Of a DNA stretch of 64,000 bases, positions 21,831 to 32,522 are shown piece by piece. The DNA comes from Phyto melanocephala (lineage: Eukaryota; Arthropoda; Insecta; Diptera; Rhinophoridae). The DNA lies in the NCBI GenBank assembly GCA_941918925.1, contig OW799237.1, positions 111,384,515 through 111,448,514 on the forward strand, in the 5' to 3' direction. Every line of letters begins with the position of its first letter. Positions within the stretch are counted from its first letter, which is position 1. The notes under the pieces are model-generated. The model was given only the letters and a program-made list of their open reading frames with translations. It was not told the origin of the DNA and ran no database searches. Made by a program: the position numbers and the translations under genes.

Positions 21831-22510
21831 TGCCAAAAAGACTAGGCTCGGAAATGGTGGATCCTGATAGGGTCGAGGCGGTTAGGCCTCCATTGGGTTT
21901 CAATTTCAGTAGGATCAGTAAATAGGTTCTGAGCGAGACAAATCGAGTCTGGAGTAACCGAGCGGACTGCAGAGTATCACGGACGTTGTGGCCGATGGTC
22001 AGTAAGTCTGATTCGGATTTGCTTCTTGACAGATGTAGGGTCTGCGTGAGAACTATAATAGGGATGACTACAGGTCACTATGTGTTGGGAAGATGGCGGT
22101 AAGAATGGGACTGAACCTGTCGGATATGTGCAGGCTGTGCGAGGATCCGGAGGAGTTGGCGAAAGTTAAGCACATTCTGTTCCAATATTCCAGACTGCCG
22201 ACTAGCAGGTTGAAATGGCTAGGTAGCAGATTCCTAGGCGAATTACGGGACGTCTCGAGCTGTGTACTCAAGAATCTGATAGGATTCGTAATGGGAATGA
22301 CCTGGTTTCGTGACACAAGACTGAGAATAGGTCGATTGTAGGGCTTAGGTCTTTTTGGTTTTGATTTGATTTGTCTATCTTCTTTTTTTTATTCTTTTAT
22401 ATTCTTATTCTATTCTTCTTTCTAGTTCTATATTAAATCGCCACAATGGACGTATTGGTCACTGGGTAAGGGTGTGAGGGTAACTTTGCACCAGCCTAAC
22501 CTGCCAACCT
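21830..22510 (+). pseudogene. Non-LTR retrotransposon 3' end (LOA/R1/jockey-like) with C-terminal zinc-knuckle
   Basis: The frame ending near 22090 reads RVCVRTIIGMTTGHYVLG, then a shift leads to the frame at 22093-22341, MGLNLSDMCRLCEDPEEL...VKHILFQYSR. This is the 'LTGH ... MGL ... CRLC(E)DPEE ... H.L..C' C-terminus typical of LOA/R1/jockey-group LINEs, with the last Cys of the CCHC replaced by Tyr. After the stop comes a T-rich untranslated tail, then 'cacaatgg' and a tail of CTAACC-like words ('agcctaacctgccaacc') to 22510. The upstream endonuclease and reverse transcriptase are missing, consistent with 5' truncation. It faces the LINE relic at 22560-23590 tail to tail. Confidence 0.72.
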
Positions 22511-22559
22511 ATTTAACATTAAGTTAATTTTTTATAATTTAAAAGGACTTAGCATTTTC

Positions 22560-23590
22560 CAGGAAGATGGTATTAAAAACTATCCCATTTCGGATGATTT
22601 GTCAGCTCCTTCGTTTTTGATTATGCCGCGATGGCCTGGTATCCAAATCTAGACGTACACAATATTTGCATGCAAATTTATCTCACTCTTCCATTGCATG
22701 ATATTCTGAGATTTAACTTTTTCATTCATTAGAGCCATGATAACTGATTGGTTGTCCATAAAAATACGAATCGGAGCTTCGTTATCAATGATCTTCATTC
22801 ATTTAATTGCGTCCTTAATTGCTATAATCTCACCCTGGAAACAATATTGTGATCTGATAGACGGAAAAATTTACCTCTGTTTCGGTTAATGTTATACAAG
22901 CCCATTCCAGTTCAGTCACCTAACTTCCATCCGTGCGTATAAAGATCAATGTCTTGGGAATTTCTTATCCTAATTATTGCATTCCATTTTTTTCATTTTG
23001 TAATATTATGGTAATGCAGTTAACGCTCTCATATTTCGTTGGCACATATGTTTACATTTTTGATATTTTCCCTCGGTAAGATATTAATTAGTCTTTGATA
23101 TCTGATTTTATGGTCTCTCACCAGCTGTTTCATATTTCACTTGCATCACATTCAGTATAATTGATAGCATTTTCTTAATAGTTATTATTTATGTGGTTCT
23201 CTTGTCACCACATATACTAACGCTACACTGTCCTTGGTTCTTTTAAAGAGGTTTTATATTAACCTTTTTCTCTGAACGCGTTTACCACGCTATCGAGGAA
23301 TATGTTCGGATAGACCGTAGTACACTCGTATATAGTCAGTGTGTCATCTTTGGGCCTATGGTTCTTTTACATAGATCCTAAATTCTTTGAAATTTCTCTA
23401 CTCCACTCTCTTCTCACTATGGTCTATCCGTGATAGCCTTTATAGTATTTGACTTTTTTGTTATTCTGTATTATCTTGTTAAGAAAAACGGGACAAATAT
23501 ACACCAATATCCTGTATTAGTGTCCAGCACTTAAGAAATTCCAGGTAATTTTGCCTACCGAAAGTGACGAGTTTTGTCTTGCTGATATTT
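22560..23590 (-). pseudogene. Non-LTR retrotransposon relic: end of RT and RNase H domain
   Basis: On the minus strand near 23330-23250 I read IGPKMTH.LYTSVLRSI then YSSIAW, matching the LINE block that follows the reverse transcriptase (WGLKP...LYTSVVRP...YAA..WW). Near 22870-22620 comes an RNase H domain: FQGEIIAIKDAIK (with the Glu), IRIFMDNQSVIMAL (with the Asp of DNQ) and IWIPGHRGIIKNEG (the PGHRG block). RNase H domains after the RT occur in R1, I, LOA and some jockey LINEs. Many stops and shifts. The 5' half is missing. Confidence 0.72.
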
Positions 23591-24694
23591 CGACTTTTGA
23601 TTAAATTCATAGTAAATTACTTAAAGAAATAATTAGATTAAATAATTTTGATGAAGTACTAAATACTTTAACACACTGGTTCTAAGTCCAGTTGATATGG
23701 TATTAAGTATTTGTTGTTGTTGTCATTGTTCTTGCTAAAAAAAACCCAAGTTTAAAAACGGTTTGAAAAAAACCTAAAAAAAAAGTAAATCGCTTATACA
23801 ATTATTATTTTCGTGGCAGTTATTGATGGAAACAAACACCCTTTGGCTTTGCGTTTAGTTCAAGGAAGAGTTTAGCATTAAGTTTTTGTTATTCTGCTCT
23901 CCAACAACCAGTCAATTCAATACAGGCTGGTGTTAGTTTGTTATTATCAACTTTACCACGAGCTCTACGCCGCGACCCAAGACAACAAAAAAAAAAGAAA
24001 AAAACACGCCTATTCACGTTTTATTTATGCCGTTTTGGCGCAAAAAAGAATCTCAATGCAGAATTTTTTTCCCTCATCCTACTATTTATTGTGGTTTTTG
24101 GCCAAATCCTGTCTGGATAGTCAGACATTTTCTTCAAAAATTACTTTATTTTTAAGTTAACAGCAAACAAAAAAAAAAAAGGTAAAACACCATAGTCTCT
24201 TTAAAGCTTTAGAATCTTATTAGTCTTCTTTTTTGTTTAGCCTAAAAACCTTTTAAAATGAAGAAATAAAAAAACCAGCAAAAAAAAACTACAAACAAAT
24301 ATCACCTGGATAATATCTTAACTTTAGTTGGCATTGAAAACAAATTAACAAAGGCGAACTCAAATGAAACGAAAGAGATCTTTAAAAGCGAACAACATTT
24401 TTCTTTTTTTATATTCGTATGGCAATTTCGCTTAAATTCATTATCAATAAAGTTAATTTAGGAAAAGGTTTACGTAAATAACCGATATACAAGAACCATG
24501 TTTGATTACTTAATGTTAGGGAACGCAACTCTGTGGATACTTTGTGCAGACCATTAGTTATCACAATCAATTGAATTATCGAAGGGAAATTAACTTTTTG
24601 TTTAGTTAAGCAATAACATAAATATGTTGTCTATGTAGGAATATGTTTGGAAGTTGAACCTGTACCTTTTGAACATTTACATCATCTAACTACT

Positions 24695-24731
24695 CGGAGC
24701 ATACTAATATAGATATGATTAGTATGCTCCG
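24695..24731. repeat. Hairpin, 14-bp perfect stem, 9-base loop
   Basis: CGGAGCATACTAAT at 24695-24708 and ATTAGTATGCTCCG at 24718-24731 are exact reverse complements. It is not next to a coding region. Confidence 0.85.
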
Positions 24732-24916
24732 ACCACATGAACTAGTAAAAATCATTGTTATCATGTTTATTCGGTCTTTATTGATCAAAGAAACTGAAAA
24801 AATCTCAACACATCTCTATCGCAACAATATGGCAACACTCTCGACATTTTCCTCTTTGTTAAAAGAGTCTCGAGCTAATCCTTTAGTATTCTAAGTTCGG
24901 TATAGTATCAACGTTT

Positions 24917-24953
24917 AAGTTCTTGCGTTTGATGCGCCTAAACGCAAGACTTC
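24917..24953. repeat. Hairpin, 14-bp stem with one mismatch, 9-base loop
   Basis: AAGTTCTTGCGTTT at 24917-24930 pairs with AAACGCAAGACTTC at 24940-24953 with a single mismatch. Its arm and loop lengths match the hairpin 220 bp upstream although the sequences are unrelated. Confidence 0.8.
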
Positions 24954-25430
24954 AACAAAGCTAATGTTCCAAAGTCTCATCCTTTTAGATGTTAAATTGA
25001 AAGTAGTGAAAAACTATATTTTAGTACCTTCAACTTATTATAAATTAATGGGAATATTTATTGGTTTAAATTTAGCAGAACTCTTTCCAATCATTACCAT
25101 GTGCTTTTTAATCAGTTATTTATAAAAATTCATAGCTTGTTTGATATTAAACAAAAACTGCAGTTTCTGACTTGGGACATTTTTCCTAACTTCAAAGAAC
25201 TAAAACTTAACTTTTTTAAGTTTAAAAAAAATTTCAAAATACCATTAAAAAATATACAGCACCTTAAAGCTAAAATTTATTTAATTAATTGTTCCATTAT
25301 AATATTCTTAGTTCATAAAGTTTAAATAGCGTGTACAAAGCCATTTTTTAAAAACAAGAATTAATCTTAAACTCTTTGTAGCAACATTTTGTAATACAAA
25401 AAGGCTAAAATAAAAGCCATTTTAAAACAA

Positions 25431-25816
25431 TGGGCCAATTCAAAGTAGACTCTCATATTGTACTATGTCATATAATTTATATTAATATGACTAGTGACTT
25501 TGAACACCTTTTGTTAACAAATTATGTATTTAATACAAGAAAGAAGACAAAGAGATGACGCTGTTAAAAATTGTATGTATACAAGAAAGAAGAAAATAGA
25601 AAATATTCTCTCTGAGAGGTGAGAAGCGAAGAAATTCTCTCTGAGAGACAGTATGGTTAAAAGTATAACATAAACAATTTCTTATACATAGGAAACAATT
25701 GTGTGAAGTCATATTATTTTTTTGTATGGAAATTACTAACAAAAATTTTAAGCATGCATAAAATAACATGAAATAGTACAAATACGACTGATATGCAACC
25801 ACTTTGAATTGGCCCA
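25431..25816. mobile_element. MITE with perfect 16-bp terminal repeats, 386 bp
   Basis: TGGGCCAATTCAAAGT at 25431-25446 is matched exactly by its reverse complement at 25801-25816. The interior repeats 'attctctctgagag' twice near 25608-25650 and has no convincing coding content, although a 95-codon open frame crosses it on the minus strand by chance. Target duplication is not resolved from the A/T-rich flanks. Confidence 0.75.
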
Positions 25817-26184
25817 ATATATTTTATTGCTTTTTCAGTGCACCACCTAGAAATGCATAGTGTGGCAGCTAATGCCTAAATTATCGCGTTGCCAACATCT
25901 TTATACTTCAGTGTGTAGATAAGTGTGCACAATTCGTTAAAATATATTTTAGTAACGTTTGTTATAAGGCAATATAATTTTGTTTTTGCTTTGTTGTTGC
26001 CACAAAACAAATTTTTGCAAAGTTATACACTAGTAAGTGATTATAGGGAGAGAAATCTTAGTATACATGTTTGTATTTCTGTGATTGTGGAATCAGTTAT
26101 GGTTCATTTATGAAGTCTACTACACACTTTACTGATGCATTAAAGATGGATTCACCCATAAAATATTAGTTCAGAACAAATTTT

Positions 26185-26925
26185 TATACCCTTCACCTGT
26201 GGTGCACAAGGGTATATATAGCTTTGTCATTCCGTTTGTAATTTCTACAATTTTCATTTCCGACCCCATAAAGTATATATTTTCTGAAAGCTTATGAATA
26301 GAGGAGTCGATTAAGCCCTGACCGTCTGTCCGTCTGCCCGTCTGTCCGTGTGTTGGTTGAAATCAACTTTTAGAAGCAACTATATATTCCTCAGATCTGT
26401 ATATAGTATCAATCTCTTGGAAATATCCAGGAATGAATCGCTATTGAAATTCAGCACAATCGCCCCATAACTTTCTGAGATATGAGCAAAAAACCACGAC
26501 CACCTCGTTTTTTTCCACAATTACAACAACAACATACATACATAGATACATGTAAAACACATACCAAACAAAAAAAATTACAAAAAAAAAAAATATTAAA
26601 AATAAGAAAAAAATAATAAAAAAAACTACAAAAAAAAAATTTAAAAAAATTAAAAAAAAAATTTTAAAAAATTTTTCTAAAAAAATTTTTTAAAAAAATT
26701 TAAAAAAAATATAAAAAAAAATAATAAAATATAAATAATATATTAAATAAAATAAAATAAAATTTTTTTGGCTCAGCTGGGATTCGATGCCACATTTATT
26801 CTAACGTGTACGTATGCACGTATTTTATATGGGATGAATTGTGTTACAAACAATTGTTATTGCATGACTACACGTTGTGAAGGGTATATAAGATTCGGCA
26901 CGGCCGAATATAGCACTGTTACTTG
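26185..26925 (+). mobile_element. INE-1/DINE-1-like element, copy C (best preserved)
   Basis: It opens 'tatacccttcacctgtggtg' then 'gcacaagggtatatata', has 'cgaccccataaagtatatat', 'gaggagtcgattaagccc', GTCTGTCCGTCTGCCC, 'gttgaaatcaactttt', and an A-rich core. It closes with 'cagctgggattcgatgcca', 'gaagggtatataag', the perfect hairpin ATTCGGC-acg-GCCGAAT and 'tagcactgttacttgt'. The 5' end can itself fold (tataccctt / aagggtata). No coding capacity, and transposition would need a Helentron replicase from elsewhere. Confidence 0.82.
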
Positions 26926-27153
26926 TTTTATATTGAGTTTGATGTTTTACTTTTGAGAGAGAGAGAGAGAGATTATTTTGTTCAGAAAGTTTTTTCTTGA
27001 ATTGGTTTAATTTTAATTCTTGTTCAGAAGAAACTGAATTGGGATGCCACTTTTTTTCAATATTTACATGAATATTGAATTTGGTTGCCACATCACACAG
27101 TGTCAGTACATTTATTATACAAAAATTGTTTTTGCCGAAAAGTAACAATTAAA

Positions 27154-27273
27154 ATGGAATTTAATGAAAATATTGCTCAAAAATTAATAGAAGAATTAAG
27201 AAAACCAGGAAGAGAATGTTTGTATGACATGAGCAATAGTGCATATAAAAATAATTATTTAAAACAGGGCTTT
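27154..27273 (+). pseudogene. MADF-domain N-terminal fragment
   Basis: From ATG at 27154 the frame reads MEFNENIAQKLIEELRK, then PGRECLYDMSN and SAYKNNYLKQ. The pattern 'LI..L...P.LYD..N..YKN' is the start of the MADF (Myb/SANT-like) DNA-binding domain. Such proteins are encoded by PIF/Harbinger transposons and by host regulators. The frame then runs into sequence that is better read on the other strand, so the domain is cut about halfway. I infer an internal deletion of the parent transposon. A host MADF exon is possible but unlikely, because terminal repeats surround it. Confidence 0.55.
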
Positions 27274-27391
27274 TCTCACTGCGACTCATTTTATTTTCGA
27301 TTTTTTTTTTTTTATTAATTTCTTTTGCAAACAAATTGACTTTATGCACTTCAATTAATTTTCGTTTTCTTCTATCCGACATTTTCTTCAC
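27274..27391 (-). pseudogene. Basic N-terminal fragment convergent to the MADF-like frame
   Basis: On the minus strand the frame starts MKKMSDRRKRKLIEVHK and continues VNLFAKEINKKKKIENK with MSRSEKSP, then merges with the antisense of the MADF-like frame at about 27273. It is lysine- and arginine-rich, and I do not recognise a domain. Its place next to the MADF-like frame and inside shared terminal repeats suggests it is the start of the transposon's second gene, joined head-on to the first by deletion. Confidence 0.4.
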
Positions 27392-27779
27392 ATATATTTT
27401 AATGAAATAATTTACGTTTGTATTTATTTACATAGTTTGCTATCGGTGCTGCCACTTTGTACAACTGTTTGCATTTTTATATTATATGGCAGCTTTGTTT
27501 TTTCGGACAAATTTTCTTAAATGGGTGAATCGTTCTGCAAAAAACTCTCAGTAAAAAATGTTATTCTTCGGAAAAAATGTTGTTCAGAACAAATGGGTGA
27601 ATTCACCTTAAGTCTTCTGCAATACAATGGCTTAAAATATTAATTTTTTTATAAAGTGTATCTCGCTAAATATGCACTTATCAATTTTAATGTTTTCTAG
27701 TTCAATTTGAGAGATTGAAATTTGGCAGCTGTCACATATGTTTGTTCCGATTATTCAAACTGGAGCTAATTCAAAAATA

Positions 27780-28680
27780 TTAAAGTAGCTAAGTCGGTAA
27801 TGGACAGTTAGACTGCTGAGCGTCAACGTTCCGTTGGGTCTCTTAGTGTAAACGAGAGTGTCGCCGAAAACTCGAAAAGAACAGTTCGGTATGGTTTTCA
27901 ACAACTCAAACTTTCACGGAGCACTCATCAGCGAATTTTAACAAAATGTCTCCACCTTCACGCGTACAAAATTTAGCTTACTCAGGATCTCAATGCAGCA
28001 GACTATAGAAAGCGGTGGTAATTCGTTTAATTGGTAATAGAGGAAAGTGAGACTCCCTTTATTTAGAATCCTCCTTCATAGCTAGTTGTGAAAATAAAGG
28101 GAAACGAAAGCCAGGATGGGGAAAAGTACAATAAGTTGTTCGATAGTGCATTCATTATCCATTGATTGCATGTCCGAATCGGACAATTTTGTACATTCAG
28201 ATAGAAATGTGCGTCACGGAGACGATGACTTTTATCGAAAAATTGGCAATAACTTCGCTCTGCTCCACTACCCATTAAACGAATTGCCGGCACCTTAAAT
28301 TTTGTATGCATGAGGGTAAAGTTCTTTCCGTAATGCCTCGTGAAAATTTAAGTTTTTGAGAATGATGCAGAATTTATTATTTCGGGTTTTCGGTGAAATT
28401 CTCGTTTACCACAGCAATATTTTCATCATGCTGACTTGTACGTTGACGAATAGGAATCATACTGCCTGTAATCGACCCAAAATCATCAAATTTTCTGACC
28501 ACTCTTCAAATGGATGACATACACTCCCTTGACTAAAGAGTGTTCGAAGCTTGCGAGGAGTCAGACCATAACTTTTCAAATTCACAACTGTAAGGCGTTG
28601 TTCTTTCGTAAAGTGCTCCATTTTTATTGATCGGAATAAACAACTACTTAATTTCAGACTTGTCACTTGCACAAAAAAAA
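27780..28680 (-). pseudogene. Tc3-like (DUF4817-type) transposase relic 3
   Basis: At 28457-28623 on the minus strand the frame reads MEHFTKEQRLTVVN and, after a gap, LRTLFSQGS, like the N-terminal helix-turn-helix of the family. At 28063-28311 the frame includes CQFFDKSHRLRDAHFYLNVQNCPIR, shaped like the first catalytic block (F.DE.HF.LN..VNKQNCRIW) with disruptions. The same mariner relative is seen at 7 kb and 54.8 kb, sharing the antisense block 'cccatt.aa.gaattgccg'. The second and third catalytic blocks are not readable. Edges are approximate. Confidence 0.6.
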
Positions 28681-31380
28681 TTAAATTGTATTTAAAACGT
28701 GCATACTTACCGAAGGCATCCTTTATTTTGGCCAGCCACTATATTACATCAATACTTGTGAAAATATTTCATTCTGTCTAAATGTATGATCTCTCAAATT
28801 TAGATGTCCTAGTCACTCAATAAGGAAACCTGTAAAAGCTATAACTTAACAATATGTTGAATATAATTCCCAAAGAAACTGTGGGGCTTGGCAGAAATGC
28901 AAGCACGTGGGGATGGCAAATCAAGAACGAGATGCATAAGTGTAGTGTAACCAGGAATAAGATGAAACTGATGTCTGTTAACAGACCAAAATTATGACAT
29001 TTATTTTGGCCCCATGTTTTGCAAGTTATTAAAAGGCTTAATAAACAAACATTTAGTGTTCGGTGGCTGTCGTTATCGGACGTAATGTTACTAAGCTAAG
29101 CTTGCGATTCTTAAGTATGCTGATGATATTTGGCAATTATTGCGTACTAACTGCAATATACCGACCAAACCAATAACTTTTTAAGTGGAATTAAAGTGAA
29201 ATATAAAGAATTTCTTGATTTTGTGCTACAACACCAAATATGAAATACAAAATATTAATTTGTATCAATTTGCTTTCAATTTGTTTAACAAATTCTCTTT
29301 TTTTAGCAAGATATTCAATACATTGAATAACAGTGGCTGAAAGGCATTGTGCGTTTTAAATTAATTTATATCAAAAACTGTCACAGTATTTTACAATCAA
29401 ATAATTTCTATTACAATATTATTTCATTATTTAAGCCAAACAAATTATTATTTAACTCTCTCTAAGACCCTAATCAATAAACTATCCTCAAACAATATCC
29501 TTTAAAGTAAAATCCTTTCAATATTAAGAAACCTAAGAAAAGGTAAAAATACGATTATAAAATTGTTTAACGTTTTCCAATTGTTGCCAACAAAAAAAAT
29601 ATTAATGATCACTAAAAATGTCAGTTTAAAGCCAACATAAAAGGACACTAGCCGCAATTGGACAAAGAAAAGGACACAATGCCACCAATCAAAACAAACA
29701 CAGTTGGTCAAGAAGAACGAAAACATTTGTTTGTTTTATGAGTTGGTGGCCTAAACGGTAACATCAAAGTGTGACAATATTTTGTCAACTCACAAATTGC
29801 CTTTATGCCACTCAATAGACTAGAAAACAAAATGCAAAAGAAAAAGAAAAGACCAGGAAGATAACTACAACATAACAAACAAACAATAAAGTTTATTACA
29901 AAGCAAAAAGATAGTCATCGTTGATAGTTAAGACTTTGTACAGATCTTTTATTACACCTCTGCACACAAACACACACACACACACACAGAGATAGAGAGA
30001 GCGACACAACCATGCATACCTTTGCATTCAAGGATATTTATGACATTTTCTTTGTCAACTGTATTCTTTTTTGGTTTTGTTTTCGCCAGTTACCCAATGT
30101 TTTGTCATAAATTTCATTTAAATCCTTATTTATGAGAGAATGTCATTCCTATTGTTTTGTTTCGAGATTAAGTAGGCCAATTTCACAAACATCTATCTAT
30201 GCCGACGGCCGCATCACTCTCTTTCTGCTCAATGTCGGCTTTTTGACTTTTGTGACTAAATACATGCTTCTATTTAGCGTGAGAACATTTGGGAATTCTT
30301 CGAATTTAATTCAACAATATTTTTGGTTTTATTGGAGTTTCGAATGTGGCAAGTAAAACATATATCGTGACTTTTGTGCGGAAAATCTACTTAAGCGACC
30401 ACCCGCACTTGGTTGTATTGTAAAAATAAAAAAATTATAACTTAGAGAAAAGGATTTACTAACATTTGTGTAACCCATATTGTTTTAAATACTGGACGTA
30501 TTTATGGTTTTATTAGTTTATTGTGTCTGTTTTTGTCTGATTGTTGGCAGTGTTCTTGATTTGCTTGATAATTATTCTGCAACCATTCATGATGAAGTTG
30601 GTGATGAGCATGTGATGATAAAGATTATAAAATGTTAATTTTTTTTCTAAATCTTTTCACAGACTACTTAACACACACAGACAAACATAGAATTTTTTAA
30701 AAGTTTCCTATGCCCTTTAGTGTTTTTACATTTTCGGTAAATGAAATTCACAACATAAAAATTTATGAGGGGGAGCTTATCAAATTGAATTTTGGAAGTA
30801 AATATTGTACTTTATGGGCTTTACTCTGAAAAATTTATAGAAAACAGATTAATTTTATTTTCGCAATATAAAGAGGGCAATAAAATATTTTAAATTGTAT
30901 TGTATTTTACAAAATCAACCGCAACACAATGAGTTTCTACGATCCAATAATAGGGCGACAATGAAGATCTTTTGCGGTTGTAGTGTCGATCAGAGTAATG
31001 ACAGCGATTTCATTTCATTTTGCGACTCTAGATTGATAATAATTATGAATACACGTTTCATCGTTTATTCCTTGCTTACGTCACTGTTCTGCTGGGATTT
31101 GTCAAAGCATTGCAATTTCGAACAAATTAATTTCATTCAGAATAGAGAGTCGATAAATTAATTTTAGTTTATAAACAGATTTTTTTATTGGCACAGGAAT
31201 AGAAAGGATTTTTCATAATGTTGCAAGATAAGTAGGTAATTCTAATTTATTCCCCTAAAGTAACATAGACCCAGTAGTGTCAGTGTGATAAACTCAATGT
31301 TTCAGCTGAAAATTTTTTAATGTTTTACTTAATCCCTATAATATACTAGGGTTGCCTTTTCTATTTCGATATTATTCAAC
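28681..31380. other. AT-rich DNA, nothing recognised with confidence
   Basis: About 2.7 kb with a (CA)n at about 29966-29988 and a GAGA-like run after it. Two segments have a more GC-rich texture (28860-29140 and 30130-30360) without a recognisable domain. Confidence 0.4.
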
Positions 31381-31384
31381 GTAA

Positions 31385-32160
31385 ATGGCTTTATTGTTTT
31401 TCAAAATATCCTCCATTAGGATCAATTCACTTTTGCTTGTATGTGAACCAATTTATTTTTTATGTTCGGGAATAAAAAGAAGTCATTGGGTACAAAGTCA
31501 GCACCATACAGCCGATAACTCGTTAATTCTTCGTTTTGAGTCCTCAAAAATTCTCTTATCTGAGCCAATGTGTGCGAACTCGCATTGTCATTGTGGATAA
31601 TTAACCATTTTTGGCGTTTGGTTTTTATTATTTCTCCCAAGACTTCTGGCAAAAAATGGTTGTGTACCATTCAAAAGTCTCCGTTCTACGTTGTGCCAAT
31701 AGTACGATAGAAATATATCCAGTTTTTTGGAAGAAACTTCAAATTCAAATGCTTCGAACCCGAATAACTTTTGTACAGTTTTGCTCATTTTGAAAGATTT
31801 ACAAAGTCGACTGCTTTTTTACTTTCGGGCTCATATGCGTAAACCCACGATTCCTCACCTGTCACGAGATGTTACATGTATGTTTTGAAACACCGTGATT
31901 ATAGTTTTTTAAGCATTTCTTGTGACCAAATGTCACAGACCTTTTTTTGAGCGGGTGACAAAATTTAATAAGATCCAACGCGAGCAAATCTTTTTTATAA
32001 CCAAATATTCATGCAATTCTAAATCAATGTTTTTCGAATTAAAGACAACCTTCACAAAATTCGTCTCTGAGCGAACTATGCCCATAATTGAATTTAGTAA
32101 TCCATAGATAAACACTGGTGCATGATATTCTACTTCATCAATAAAAATCAATTTCAATTC
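31385..32160 (-). pseudogene. Mariner (DD34D) transposase relic
   Basis: Read on the minus strand, the order fits a mariner transposase. Near 32010 is KKICSRWILLNFV (family R(K)LCSRWIPH.LT), and near 31870 TGEESWVYAYEPES (family TGDESWIYAYEPE). Then WLIIHNDNASSHTLAQ holds the second catalytic Asp and VPNDFFLFPNIKNKL the third, with 34 residues between them as in mariner. The C-terminal IDPNGGYFEKQ-like end falls at about 31386. The first catalytic Asp is replaced by Glu, and frameshifts separate the blocks, so it is inactive. This is a different lineage from the Tc3-like relics. Confidence 0.82.
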
Positions 32161-32301
32161 ATCGATACATTGTTATTGATTTAGTATACGTCGATAGTTG
32201 TAAGTTTGCTTATAGCTCTACAGATTATGGATTGATTTTACTAGTTTTTAATACCGATTTAAGCACAAAAATATTTTTAAACGATTGATTACACAGATAC
32301 T

Positions 32302-32313
32302 TAGGTATGATCA
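32302..32313 (+). repeat. SINE target-site duplication, left
   Basis: taggtatgatca, identical to 32511-32522, directly before the SINE head. Confidence 0.88.
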
Positions 32314-32510
32314 GGGTGCCCCGATGGACTAGTCAGCAGTGTGCTGTTCTGCTAGTTTGGGGGTTGCGGGTTCGATTCCCGTCGGAGACTCTGGACTTGT
32401 CTGCTTCCTTTCTATTCTATTCTAACTTTTCTATTCAGGTATCACAATGGGATCAATATAATGGACCCAAGTGAGCTGCACAGCAGCTGCCTGTTTTACC
32501 TAACCTAACC
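32314..32510 (+). mobile_element. tRNA-derived SINE, full length, 197 bp
   Basis: The head resembles a tRNA with pol III promoter boxes: A box-like TGGACTAGTCAGC at 32325-32337 and a perfect B box GGTTCGATTCC at 32369-32379. The body contains 'cacaatgggatcaatataat' and 'gtgagctgcacagcagctgc', and the tail is (CTAAC)n-like. The 12-bp direct repeat taggtatgatca flanks it exactly (32302-32313 and 32511-32522), the mark of LINE-driven insertion. A second, 5'-cut copy is at 51401-51582 and a B-box fragment near 55185. The CTAAC tail suggests its helper LINE has a similar 3' end. Confidence 0.88.
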
Positions 32511-32522
32511 TAGGTATGATCA
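32511..32522 (+). repeat. SINE target-site duplication, right
   Basis: taggtatgatca, identical to 32302-32313, directly after the CTAAC-type tail. Confidence 0.88.

Larger units (their letters stand above)
23600..25430. other. AT-rich DNA with two small hairpins
   Basis: No coding frame that I trust. Two perfect 14-bp-stem hairpins (24695-24731 and, with one mismatch, 24917-24953) are the only structured items and are listed separately. Confidence 0.4.
26143..27610. mobile_element. DNA transposon with MADF-like reading frame, interrupted by an INE-1-like copy
   Basis: The ends pair as GATGGATTCACCCA near 26145 and, inverted, TGGGTGAATTCACC ending at 27607 (two mismatches in 14). Inside the left end, 'gttcagaacaaat' at 26170 is echoed inverted at 27585. 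TTAA flanks both ends, and the true target duplication could be TTA or TTAA. The element carries two convergent N-terminal reading frames, one MADF-like, which is a feature of PIF/Harbinger transposons. INE-1-like copy C lies at 26185-26925 inside it. Superfamily assignment is tentative. Confidence 0.6.

Noticed and set aside
22068..22316. 82-codon open frame on the minus strand
   Set aside because: Antisense of the LINE C-terminal frame with the CRLC motif on the plus strand.
25530..25817. 95-codon open frame on the minus strand
   Set aside because: Lies inside the MITE at 25431-25816 with no recognisable domain. A chance frame.
29111..29131. Translation KYADD, like a reverse-transcriptase active site
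   Set aside because: The surrounding 300 bp give no other RT motif in any frame, and four residues are too few.
32314..32396. A functional tRNA gene
   Set aside because: The A and B boxes are present, but the 3' half of the acceptor stem is not, and the unit continues into a SINE body with flanking duplication.
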